From contig JALVLX010000008.1 of assembly GCA_027032855.1 (NCBI GenBank), positions 1-6,419 of the forward strand: a DNA stretch of 6,419 nt. The letters run 5' to 3'. Both the position numbers and the translations under genes were made by a program. This document shows, in pieces, positions 1-6,156 of this stretch (positions within the stretch are counted from its first letter, which is position 1; each line of letters begins with the position of its first letter). Under the pieces are notes generated by a model. That model did no database searches and was not told the origin of the DNA. It worked only from the letters and a program-made list of their open reading frames with translations. The DNA comes from Flavobacteriales bacterium. Lineage in GTDB: Bacteria > Bacteroidota > Bacteroidia > Flavobacteriales > Flavobacteriaceae.

Positions 1-1404
1 GATGATTTGGCTTTAAAACATTTTTTGGAGGCATTGAAAATTGAACAGAAATACAACAATACTTTAGGTTTGGCGATCAATTTTCACAATATAGGTTCTA
101 TTTATGAGCGAAAAGGTGATGATGAAAAGGCCTTGGAATATTACAAAAAATCCTTATCATATAATGAACAAATTCATTCAAAAGTCGGGCAAATTATTTG
201 CAATACGAGTATAGGAAACCTGTTGTTAAAAAAAGGAAAGACCGTTGAAGCTGTTGAAATTATCAAACCTAATTTGGATGTTGCTGAGAAAATCGGTGAT
301 GCTTATTATCTTTCTGAAGTTTATGTAAATTTGGGTAAGGCATATTTGCAAGCCGGACAATATAAAAAAGCCGAAGAAAATATTAGTAAAGCATTGCAAA
401 TAGCACTTGATAAAAAGATTCCTTCTGTAGCTCAGGAAGCCTATAATCAATATTCTGTTTTGAAGGAAAAACAAGGGAAATATAAAGAAGCTTTACTTTA
501 TCACAAAAAATTTAATGAAAAGCAGAATGAAATATTGAACGAAAAAAACCGACAGTTAGTTTCAGATGTGGTCATTAAGCAAATCAAACTTGAAAACAAA
601 CAAAAAATGGAAGCGCTTGGCGAAGAGAATTTGATTGTTAAGAAAAAATTGAAGCGCACCACAAAATCATTTTATTTAACTTTACTATTTTTAGTTTTTA
701 TCATTGTTTTGGCCGGAATTTTTTACAAATATTATCAGTTACATAACCAACGAAAATTGATGAATTTGGAGCAGGATTTATTACGAGCAAGAATGAATCC
801 GCATTTTATTTTTAATTCTCTGAATTCTCTCAAAATGTTTATTATCCAACAAAAAACCAAGGAAGCAGTTGTGTATTTGAGCACTTTTTCAAAGTTGGTG
901 AGAACTATTCTGCAGTCCACTATTGATAAGGAAACAACTTTAAAAGACGAAATTGAAACCATCAAGAAGTATGTTTCCATTGAAAATATACGTTTTTCAA
1001 ATCAAATTAATTTTGAAATTAATGTATCAGACCGGTTAAATTTAAATGAATTACTTATTCCACCGCTATTAACGCAACCATTCATTGAAAATGCACTATG
1101 GCATGGATTATCTCCCAAAGAAGGTGAAAAAAACTTGATTATAAATATTTTTCCGAAGGATGATGAGTATTTTGTTATTGAAATAATTGACAATGGCATT
1201 GGACGTAAAAGAGCAGATGAAATTAGAGAAACCCGGACTTTTAAGCGTGATTCGGTGGGGATTAAGCTATCGGAAGAGCGGTTACGTCACTTTACGAAAA
1301 AGATGTCTGCCGGTTATCAATTAGACTTTGAAGATTTGTTTGATGAAGACGGACAGCCGGCTGGAACTAAGGTTATAATTGTAATTCCATATAAACGAAA
1401 ATGA
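1..1404 (+). CDS. TPR-containing sensor histidine kinase, LytS/YehU (His_kinase) type, 5' end missing
   Basis: This is a membrane sensor kinase that probably passes a phosphate to a LytTR-type response regulator not present here. The frame is open at base 1, so the true start and any signal peptide lie outside; 467 codons are visible. Numbering from the first codon, residues 1-180 contain about four TPR units (for example GLAINFHNIGSIYERKGD near 23-40 and LGKAYLQAGQYKKAEE near 110). A charged, probably coiled-coil stretch follows at 180-220, then one membrane helix at about 224-242. The kinase part begins with the H-box RARMNPHFIFNSL, where H268 is the likely phosphoacceptor. It continues with the N-box QPFIENALWHGL (N364), the G-box DNGIG (397-401) and a closing GTKVIIVIP strand. 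This NPHFIFN architecture is typical of the PF06580 family rather than HisKA kinases. The TPR region probably faces the periplasm, as in related proteins, but that is inference. The stop overlaps the coaX start (ATGA). Confidence 0.92.
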   Translation, partial: DDLALKHFLEALKIEQKYNNTLGLAINFHNIGSIYERKGDDEKALEYYKKSLSYNEQIHSKVGQIICNTSIGNLLLKKGKTVEAVEIIKPNLDVAEKIGDAYYLSEVYVNLGKAYLQAGQYKKAEENISKALQIALDKKIPSVAQEAYNQYSVLKEKQGKYKEALLYHKKFNEKQNEILNEKNRQLVSDVVIKQIKLENKQKMEALGEENLIVKKKLKRTTKSFYLTLLFLVFIIVLAGIFYKYYQLHNQRKLMNLEQDLLRARMNPHFIFNSLNSLKMFIIQQKTKEAVVYLSTFSKLVRTILQSTIDKETTLKDEIETIKKYVSIENIRFSNQINFEINVSDRLNLNELLIPPLLTQPFIENALWHGLSPKEGEKNLIINIFPKDDEYFVIEIIDNGIGRKRADEIRETRTFKRDSVGIKLSEERLRHFTKKMSAGYQLDFEDLFDEDGQPAGTKVIIVIPYKRK

Positions 1405-2168
1405 GATTAATAGTTGATATAGGTAACAGTAATGTTGTGGTAGGTTTACAACAAAATGCTAACTGGTTGCACATTTGGCGCTTCAAAACCGATAAGCATG
1501 CCAAGGCTTTAAGTTATGGTGTGAAACTCTTAAATGCGTTATGGGAAGCCGGTGTAAGCGTTGATGACATTAAAATTAAAATCTTAAGTACGGTTGTGCC
1601 GGAACTCAGAGATGAATTTATCAAAATGCTTGAAAATCTCAATGACGCACCTTTATTGCTTCTCAACAAGAAATTATATTCGTCATTAAATATAACCATA
1701 ACCGCCAAAGAGGAAATTGGGACGGATTTGGTGGCAAATGCTTTGGCTATACACAATATTTACAAAACAGGTGCCATTGTTGTTGATTATGGAACGGCTT
1801 TGACTTTTATGCTTATTGATGCCGAAGGCAAAATATTGGGAGTGAATATTGCACCGGGTATTAAAACTGCTATGAATTCTTTAAGTGATAAAACCTCGCA
1901 ATTGGATAATGTCCCTTTGATTTTACCCGAAAATCCTTTAGGAAAAGATACAGAAACTGCTATTCAAAATGGCGTTTTATTGGGCTATATCGGCTTGATA
2001 TCGTATATGATTTCGCAAATAAAAAATGCTTATGGTAAGAATGTTAAAGTGATAGCAACCGGTGGTTTGGTTAATGTTTTGAAGCATAAATTACCGGAAA
2101 TTGATATCATTGCACCTAATTTAACTTTAGACGGTTTGGCACTTTTACCGCAATTTGTTAAAGTTTAA
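1401..2168 (+). CDS. coaX: Type III pantothenate kinase
   Basis: This enzyme phosphorylates pantothenate to 4'-phosphopantothenate, the first step of coenzyme A synthesis, in the cytoplasm. The 255 residues match the usual length of the CoaX family (ASKHA fold). Visible motifs are the N-terminal phosphate-binding DIGNS with D6, STVVP at 63-67, the pantothenate-site EEIGTDLVANA with G107-T108-D109, VVDYGTALTF with D129, the APGI turn at 151-154, NG at 190-191 and the C-terminal ATGG at 219-222. All expected signature residues appear intact, so the enzyme should be active. The ATG start overlaps the kinase stop by 4 bases, which fixes the start and suggests translational coupling. The 3' end overlaps the convergent TatD-like gene by 11 bases, and no terminator hairpin is visible after the stop. 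CoaX proteins resist feedback by CoA, so control here may be through transcription with the kinase gene, which is inference. Confidence 0.95.
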   Translation: MRLIVDIGNSNVVVGLQQNANWLHIWRFKTDKHAKALSYGVKLLNALWEAGVSVDDIKIKILSTVVPELRDEFIKMLENLNDAPLLLLNKKLYSSLNITITAKEEIGTDLVANALAIHNIYKTGAIVVDYGTALTFMLIDAEGKILGVNIAPGIKTAMNSLSDKTSQLDNVPLILPENPLGKDTETAIQNGVLLGYIGLISYMISQIKNAYGKNVKVIATGGLVNVLKHKLPEIDIIAPNLTLDGLALLPQFVKV

Positions 2169-2820
2169 TTTTACCAAATACTTCTTTAAAATTCTTTTCT
2201 ATTTGTTGTTGCAAACTGCCTAAACTCATGTTTTTGATTGTGGCAGCTTTTTGGTAAATATGTTTGATATCATAATCGGTCTGTTCATCTGTTTCCAGAA
2301 AAATTCTGTCAAGTGAAGTGGCATCCAACGCTGTACTATTCTTATCACTTTTGAATAATTGCGCTCCAAATGACAAATAAAATCCGGCTTTTGTCAATTG
2401 ATGAGCTAATTTGGCATTTTTAGTAAAACCATGCATAATCCAAGACGTTTCCGGTTTAAATGACTTTTTAATGGCCAAGAGTTTATCGTAGCATCTAACG
2501 CAGTGAATGATAAGCGGTTTTTGATATTTTTCGGCTAATTCGGCTTGAGTTAAAAAGATTTTTTCCTGTATTTGCAATGGATATTTGTTGATAATTTCAG
2601 GCATCATATCCAAACCACATTCCCCAACAGCTAAACATTGAGGTTGTTTAATCAAGCTTTCTAATTTCGGTAAAAAATCAGCATTTAAATACCACGGATG
2701 AATACCGGTCGAAAACCAGAGATTGTCCGGAGGCGTGTCGATTCCGCCTATTAAATTTTTAATAGAGCAGACTTTGGTATTAGAGTTATTTTGGTGGGTA
2801 TGAATATCGAAATAGTTCAT
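2158..2820 (-). CDS. TatD family metal-dependent hydrolase (compact form)
   Basis: This is a predicted metal-dependent hydrolase of the amidohydrolase superfamily; TatD relatives act as DNases, but the substrate of this one is unknown. At 220 residues it is shorter than the usual 255-265 of TatD/YcfH. All metal ligands expected for the family can be seen: H7 and H9 in FDIHTH, E67 in AVGECGLD, H106 in PLIIHCV, H130 in SWIMHGF and D178 in LETDE. GIHPW at 39-43 is also typical. HxH lies at residues 7-9, so the start cannot be further downstream, which fixes the ATG at 2818-2820. The shortening seems to come from shorter loops rather than a lost motif. The gene converges on coaX with an 11-base overlap of coding ends. 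A strong hairpin lies just upstream of its start, so it is probably transcribed separately from the gene at 3011-3397. Confidence 0.88.
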   Translation of the reverse strand: MNYFDIHTHQNNSNTKVCSIKNLIGGIDTPPDNLWFSTGIHPWYLNADFLPKLESLIKQPQCLAVGECGLDMMPEIINKYPLQIQEKIFLTQAELAEKYQKPLIIHCVRCYDKLLAIKKSFKPETSWIMHGFTKNAKLAHQLTKAGFYLSFGAQLFKSDKNSTALDATSLDRIFLETDEQTDYDIKHIYQKAATIKNMSLGSLQQQIEKNFKEVFGKIKL

Positions 2821-2824
2821 AACA

Positions 2825-2832
2825 CAAAATTA
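2825..2832 (-). promoter_or_regulatory. Possible -7 promoter element TAATTTTG for the TatD-like gene
   Basis: Read on the minus strand, TAATTTTG fits the Bacteroidetes -7 consensus TAnnTTTG. It ends only 4 bases before the ATG, so a transcript starting at the usual distance would be nearly or fully leaderless. No TTG -33 element is visible at the usual spacing, because that position falls inside the terminator hairpin. The match could be chance in AT-rich DNA. Confidence 0.35.
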
Positions 2833-2836
2833 GCAA

Positions 2837-2868
2837 AAAAATCCCGGGCTGATATGCCCGGGATTTTT
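2837..2868 (-). terminator. Rho-independent terminator, perfect 13-bp stem
   Basis: AAAAATCCCGGGC at 2837-2849 and GCCCGGGATTTTT at 2856-2868 are exact reverse complements around a 6-base loop. The minus strand carries seven T residues at the end of the stem (2841-2835), the plus strand five, so it can act in both directions but better on the minus strand. It most plausibly ends transcripts of the gene at 3011-3397, about 140 bases upstream. It lies 16 bases before the TatD-like start codon. Confidence 0.85.
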
Positions 2869-2880
2869 AATATATTGTAG

Positions 2881-2950
2881 TAAACGTTTAAGTAAAATAA
2901 GATTTCTCGTCATTTTACTTCCTACGTCAGTAAAACTCTGTCGAAATGAC
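2881..2950. repeat. Cluster of overlapping inverted repeats, possible dispersed intergenic element
   Basis: Several inverted repeats overlap here. TAAACGTTTA at 2881-2890 is self-complementary. AAGTAAAAT (2890-2898) pairs exactly with ATTTTACTT (2912-2920). TTTTACT (2913-2919) can pair instead with AGTAAAA (2929-2935). GTCATTT (2909-2915) pairs with AAATGAC (2944-2950). The minus strand reads GTCATTTCGACAG at one end and GACGAGAAATC at the other, which resembles intergenic repeats I remember from Flavobacteria; I could not check this. The stretch is non-coding and lies in the 3' region of the gene at 3011-3397. Confidence 0.5.
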
Positions 2951-2954
2951 AAGT

Positions 2955-3015
2955 ACTTTCAACTCAGGTTACTGAGCTTGCCGAAGTACAACTTTTCACT
3001 TTTAACTAAACTAGT
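2955..3015 (-). repeat. Copy 1 of an approximately 60-base dispersed repeat
   Basis: This segment aligns with 6156-6217 in the same orientation. Outside a 4/5-base indel block, 51 of 57 positions are identical, with an exact core GTTACTGAGCTTG at 2968-2980. On the minus strand the core reads TACTTCGGCAAGCTCAGTAACC. A small hairpin CTCAG-GTTA-CTGAG lies at 2963-2976. The copy includes the TAG stop codon (3011-3013) of the coiled-coil gene. Confidence 0.8.
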
Positions 3016-3397
3016 CTAACCATTGAGTAAAGAAATCCATCATGGCTTCTTTCAAATCGTAGTGTAAACGAATGTAAGTACGCATTTCATCACGCAAAGG
3101 GATTTGTTCTCTGTAAAGTCTGCCGTCAAGTGGTTCGTTAATGTCAGCAGTTTTCAAAGTCAATCTTTTTTTACGGATTTTGTGTAATAAGTCAGAGATA
3201 ACTTTTCTTTCTCTTAAGATTTTATTTTGAAAGCTTTCCAAATCAATTAAAGCTTGCTTATCGAGATTTTTACGTGCGGCTACTTCTTCTAATTTTTCTT
3301 GAAAAGTATCCATTTCGTCTCTATGAAATTTCAATTCTCTTTTCCATGTGTCTAAGTTAAATTCGAGATCACTCAGATAATTTATTTTTTGCTCCAT
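3011..3397 (-). CDS. Hypothetical coiled-coil protein, 128 residues
   Basis: I do not recognise this protein. It is very rich in charged residues and lacks a signal peptide, membrane segment or cysteine, so it is probably cytoplasmic. Residues 5-80 look like a long helical, coiled-coil region made of two stretches (about 10-40 and 45-80). A short break follows around TADINEPLDG (83-92), then a second helical stretch ending in DLKEAMMDFFTQWLD. The whole plan resembles a small helical bundle or adaptor rather than an enzyme, and no catalytic motif is visible. It follows the cyclophilin-FKBP gene after 63 bases, so it could be the last gene of that operon or have its own promoter. The inverted repeat at 3424-3441 lies just upstream. 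The ATG at 3395-3397 is the first in frame. Coding potential is supported by consistent codon use and by a terminator downstream. Confidence 0.8.
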   Translation of the reverse strand: MEQKINYLSDLEFNLDTWKRELKFHRDEMDTFQEKLEEVAARKNLDKQALIDLESFQNKILRERKVISDLLHKIRKKRLTLKTADINEPLDGRLYREQIPLRDEMRTYIRLHYDLKEAMMDFFTQWLD

Positions 3398-3423
3398 AAT
3401 ATCAAATTTTTGTGGTTATTTTG

Positions 3424-3441
3424 AGTTATAAAATTATAACT
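3424..3441. repeat. AT-rich inverted repeat upstream of the coiled-coil gene
   Basis: AGTTATAA (3424-3431) and TTATAACT (3434-3441) are exact reverse complements separated by AA. A run of eight T residues (3441-3448) follows on the plus strand. It sits in the 63-base gap between the fusion lipoprotein and the coiled-coil gene, 26 bases before the latter's start. It could be an operator or a weak hairpin. For the minus-strand genes it lacks a T-tract after the stem, so it is not a good terminator for them. Confidence 0.4.
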
Positions 3442-3460
3442 TTTTTTTAAATTGAAAAAA

Positions 3461-4501
3461 TTATTTTCCAACTTTAACCAATTCAACTTTAAAAATTAAA
3501 TCTGCATTGGGTGGAATGACACCACCGGCCCCTCTTTCGCCATATCCCAAGTGGGGTGGAATGAATAAATACGCTACAGTTCCTTCTTTCAATTGCATGA
3601 TACCTTTGTCCCATCCGGCAATAACGCGACCTTTACCAACCGGAAAACCAATAGGTTGGCCACGGTCATAAGATGAGTCGAATTTTGTGCCGTCAGATAA
3701 ATAACCCGTGTAGTGTACTTGTACCCATTCGCCGGCTTTAGGTTGTTTGCCTGTACCTTCTTTTTCTATCAAGATTTTCAAACCTGAATCATCAGCTTTA
3801 GCTTGGGCTTTTTTGGCAGCTAAGTCGGCAGCTAAATTCTTTTTAGCTTCGTTTTCTTTGTCTTCTTTGGCTTTCTTTTCTTTCATATAGTTACTAAAAA
3901 TCTTTACGGCATCAAAAGCTTTGGCATCTTTACCTTTTCTGATGATAGTTACCTTGTTAATTGTATCTCCTTTTCTGATTTTTTGTACAACGTCAAATCC
4001 TTTAACGGTTGAACCAAATACACTGTATTTGCCATCTAAAAACGGTGTGTCAGCCAGTGTTATAAAAAATTGACTGCCGTTTGTGTCAGGGCGATTTTCT
4101 CTTGCCATTGATAAAGCTCCTTTAGTGTGTTTTAAGTCGGAAATTTCGTTTTTGAATTTGTATCCGGGACCACCCTGTCCGTTACCTTGCGGGTCGCCAC
4201 CTTGAATTACAAAATCATTTTGGGCACCGGTAGCTTTGCTGACTATGCGGTGAAATGTCAAACCGTCATAAAAAGGTTTGCCTTTGTATTCATCTTTGAC
4301 ATACGGATTGGTACCTTCGGCTAAGGTAACAAAATTGGCAACCGTAACCGGCGCTTTGTCCGGACGCAGTTGCAGTAAAATATCTCCTTTTTGTGTTTGC
4401 AACTCGGCATACAATCCGTCTTTTAAATCCGGATATTTTGGGGACTTGCAAGAGCCTAATCCCAAAATTAATACTAGTAAAATCAAACTGATTTGTTTCA
4501 T
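3461..4501 (-). CDS. Cyclophilin-FKBP fusion peptidyl-prolyl isomerase, lipoprotein
   Basis: This 346-residue lipoprotein joins two unrelated prolyl isomerase families. A signal peptide ends in lipobox LGSC with C18; the following KSPK has no acidic residues, so periplasmic retention is more likely than surface export. The cyclophilin domain spans about 28-202, with FHRI (catalytic R85), FVIQGGDPQG (97-106), SMAR (131-134) and GSQFFIT (142-148, Q144 and F146). The position of human CypA Trp121 is F154, as in many bacterial cyclophilins with weak cyclosporin binding. A lysine/glutamate-rich linker (205-238) leads to the FKBP domain (about 240-346), with VHYTG (Y264), KFDSS (F274, D275), VIAGW (293-297), LGYGERG (Y320) and F337. 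Both active sites look complete. Cyclophilin-first fusions are known in Flavobacterium as dual-family immunophilins, so the architecture is rare but described. It starts 2 bases after the gldI stop and is surely cotranscribed with it. Confidence 0.93.
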   Translation of the reverse strand: MKQISLILLVLILGLGSCKSPKYPDLKDGLYAELQTQKGDILLQLRPDKAPVTVANFVTLAEGTNPYVKDEYKGKPFYDGLTFHRIVSKATGAQNDFVIQGGDPQGNGQGGPGYKFKNEISDLKHTKGALSMARENRPDTNGSQFFITLADTPFLDGKYSVFGSTVKGFDVVQKIRKGDTINKVTIIRKGKDAKAFDAVKIFSNYMKEKKAKEDKENEAKKNLAADLAAKKAQAKADDSGLKILIEKEGTGKQPKAGEWVQVHYTGYLSDGTKFDSSYDRGQPIGFPVGKGRVIAGWDKGIMQLKEGTVAYLFIPPHLGYGERGAGGVIPPNADLIFKVELVKVGK

Positions 4502-4503
4502 AA

Positions 4504-5055
4504 TTATTCTGTTTTTTGTTTATCTATTTTTAATATTTTAAGTTTTAAAATCAAGGGAATATTTGTGCCAATTTTCTTCTCATCGCCGTGAAATCCGTAG
4601 GCGGCACTGGATGGAAAAATGAAAACGGCACTTTCACCTTCTTTGAGCAATTTGACTGCTTCTCGAAAACCTCTAAAATAATTTTCATGATCGACGTTGT
4701 AGGTTTTTTCGCCTATTTCGTCAAAACTGTAGATGATATTGCCACTCAAATCACTTATTTCGTACGTCAACAAAACTTTGTCGCCTACTTGAGGGCGTAT
4801 TCTAGAAGAGGTGTTTTTCTTCAAGTAATAATATTGAAAACCATGACCGGAATCAATATAATGATGGGCTGTGTCTTGCGCAATCATTTTTGAAATGTAG
4901 GCTTCTTCGCGCCGGTTCAAATCTTGGTTGTGCCGGACTGATTCCATATTAACGTGGGATTTTTGGTGTTGTATGGGATCGCGAGCTGCTTGATTGTTGT
5001 TTTTGCATGATAGCAACAACAAAATAAGGCTGATATTTAGGATAATTCTATTCAT
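4504..5055 (-). CDS. gldI: GldI-like FKBP-type peptidyl-prolyl isomerase lipoprotein, gliding motility
   Basis: GldI is a lipoprotein needed for gliding in Flavobacterium johnsoniae, where it probably helps fold exported motility and type IX secretion components. The 183 residues fit that family. The signal peptide ends in lipobox LLSC with C17, followed by NNNQAA without an acidic export signal, which suggests a periplasmic site. Residues 20-85 form a variable polar region. A compact FKBP domain spans about 85-178, with VLLTYEISD (Y98), YSFDE (F111, D112), FRGFREAVKLLKEGESA, the AAYGF loop (Y153, G154) and the strand LILKLKILKI. The usual FKBP tryptophan is replaced by F130, so isomerase activity may be modest. 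Its ATG lies inside the last codons of the DHH phosphoesterase gene (8-base overlap), and its stop is 2 bases before the cyclophilin-FKBP gene. A generic FKBP lipoprotein is the alternative; length, lipobox and neighbours favour GldI. Confidence 0.8.
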   Translation of the reverse strand: MNRIILNISLILLLLSCKNNNQAARDPIQHQKSHVNMESVRHNQDLNRREEAYISKMIAQDTAHHYIDSGHGFQYYYLKKNTSSRIRPQVGDKVLLTYEISDLSGNIIYSFDEIGEKTYNVDHENYFRGFREAVKLLKEGESAVFIFPSSAAYGFHGDEKKIGTNIPLILKLKILKIDKQKTE

Positions 5056-6073
5056 TATTTGAGTTTAATTCGTCTAAAAATTCCGGTAATTTTTCTAAAA
5101 ACAATTTTACGGCATTGTCTAAACTTATTTTTGTTCTACCACCTGCTGCATTGAGATGGCCGCCACCGTTAAAATATTTTTTGGCAAATTCGTTTGCCGG
5201 AAAATTACCTTTGGAACGGAATGAAATCCGGACACCTTCTTTTTCGTTTTCCAAAAACATAACGGCAAAAATGGCTTCTTCAAGCGATAAACCGTAATTG
5301 ACAAAACCTTCGGTGTCACCTTTTTGGTAGTGATGCTTGTCTAAATCCGCTTTACTCAGTGCAATATAAGCTGTTTTATATTGAGGCATAAAAACCAATT
5401 TGTTCAAAGCTTCTCCCAATAAATGCAATTTGTTTAGCGAAAAAGAATCATATATTTTGATTTGAATTTTGTTGTGATTGATACCTTTTTCCATCAAATC
5501 GGCGGCAATACGCATGGTATGCGGTGTGGTATTCGGAAACTTGAATGAACCGGTATCTGTCAAAATGCCTGTGTACAAGGCGGTTGCCATATCCTTGTCG
5601 ATAGAGCTTTTGCCTTCTAAGCCGACTATAAAATCGTAAACCATTTCGCTGGTGGAACTTTTGGAAGAATCCGAAAACATAAATTGTGCATAATTCGATG
5701 GTTCCAAATGGTGGTCAATCATCACAAAAGTTTTATCTTTCAGTTTCTTTAAAAATTTTCCAAAATCTTTTCCGGAACGAGATAAGTCATTGAAATCAAG
5801 TGTGAAAAAAACTGCCGTGTTTTTTAAAATATTTTTAATTTTTTCGTGATTTTCTTCATATATCAATACTTTATCAATCCCGGGTAACCATTTGAGATAA
5901 TTCGGTATTTCGTTGGGAGAAATGAGAGACGTATTAATACCTTTATGTTGTAAAAATTTTTGCAATGCCAATCCGGACCCGAGTGCGTCACCATCGGGAT
6001 TGCGATGAATGATAATCACACTTTGTTTGATGTTTTGCAATAATGTTCTAAGCTGTTCCGGTATTTGGATCAT
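5048..6073 (-). CDS. DHH/DHHA1 family phosphoesterase, NrnA-like
   Basis: This is a cytoplasmic metal-dependent phosphoesterase. NrnA relatives degrade short oligoribonucleotides and 3'-phosphoadenosine 5'-phosphate, and some act on pApA from c-di-AMP breakdown; which substrate applies here cannot be read from the sequence. The 341 residues are close to the family norm of 310-340. The DHH domain (about 15-200) shows IIHRNPDGDALGS (H23, D27, D29), TLDFND (D93), the name motif MIDHHLEP (D120, H121, H122) and GILTDTGSFKFPNT (D173). The DHHA1 domain (about 220-335) ends with the substrate-binding FNGGGHLNAAGG (303-312). All metal ligands are intact. It is the first gene of a tight operon with gldI and the cyclophilin-FKBP gene. 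A TACTTTTG promoter element lies 19 bases upstream of its ATG. The association with gldI looks like operon sharing rather than a shared pathway. Confidence 0.92.
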   Translation of the reverse strand: MIQIPEQLRTLLQNIKQSVIIIHRNPDGDALGSGLALQKFLQHKGINTSLISPNEIPNYLKWLPGIDKVLIYEENHEKIKNILKNTAVFFTLDFNDLSRSGKDFGKFLKKLKDKTFVMIDHHLEPSNYAQFMFSDSSKSSTSEMVYDFIVGLEGKSSIDKDMATALYTGILTDTGSFKFPNTTPHTMRIAADLMEKGINHNKIQIKIYDSFSLNKLHLLGEALNKLVFMPQYKTAYIALSKADLDKHHYQKGDTEGFVNYGLSLEEAIFAVMFLENEKEGVRISFRSKGNFPANEFAKKYFNGGGHLNAAGGRTKISLDNAVKLFLEKLPEFLDELNSNNE

Positions 6074-6092
6074 TGAATTTTGTATTAATTGA

Positions 6093-6100
6093 CAAAAGTA
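6093..6100 (-). promoter_or_regulatory. Candidate -7 promoter element TACTTTTG
   Basis: On the minus strand TACTTTTG matches the Bacteroidetes -7 consensus TAnnTTTG, 19 bases before the DHH phosphoesterase ATG. This would give a short leader of roughly 12-15 bases. A clear TTG -33 box is not visible at the usual spacing, so the call rests on the -7 element and its position at the head of an operon. Confidence 0.45.
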
Positions 6101-6133
6101 AGAAATTATTGAGCAGGTTACTTGTTAATTTAT

Positions 6134-6156
6134 AAGAAATTTCTTTGAGAAAGAAA
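6134..6156 (-). terminator. Weak AT-rich hairpin after the carbamate kinase gene
   Basis: TTTCTTT (6140-6146) and AAAGAAA (6150-6156) form a 7-bp stem with a 3-base loop. The palindrome AAGAAATTTCTT (6134-6145) overlaps it. On the minus strand the stem is followed by a T-rich TTTCTTAT. It lies about 40 bases after the carbamate kinase stop. The stem has only one G-C pair, so terminator function is tentative. Confidence 0.3.

Noticed and set aside
7..9. TTG at base 7 as the start of the sensor kinase
   Set aside because: The frame is open to base 1 and the first residues already lie inside a TPR helix, so the true start is upstream of the window.
2837..2868. Hairpin upstream of the TatD-like gene as a riboswitch
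   Set aside because: A simple perfect GC-rich stem with a T-tract is a plain terminator; no conserved aptamer pattern is visible before it.
2881..3010. CRISPR-like or phage attachment site
   Set aside because: There are no regularly spaced direct repeats, no cas genes, and no integrase or tRNA gene in the window.
3424..3448. Inverted repeat plus T8 as a plus-strand terminator
   Set aside because: No plus-strand gene ends nearby, and the stem is almost entirely A-T with a 2-base spacer.
4278..4541. Open frame of 87 codons on the plus strand with a hydrophobic C-terminus
   Set aside because: It is antisense to the start of the cyclophilin-FKBP gene; the hydrophobic stretch is just the complement of its signal peptide region.
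4588..4893. Open frame of 101 codons on the plus strand
   Set aside because: It lies antisense within gldI, its product resembles no known protein, and the minus-strand frame has clear lipoprotein and FKBP motifs.
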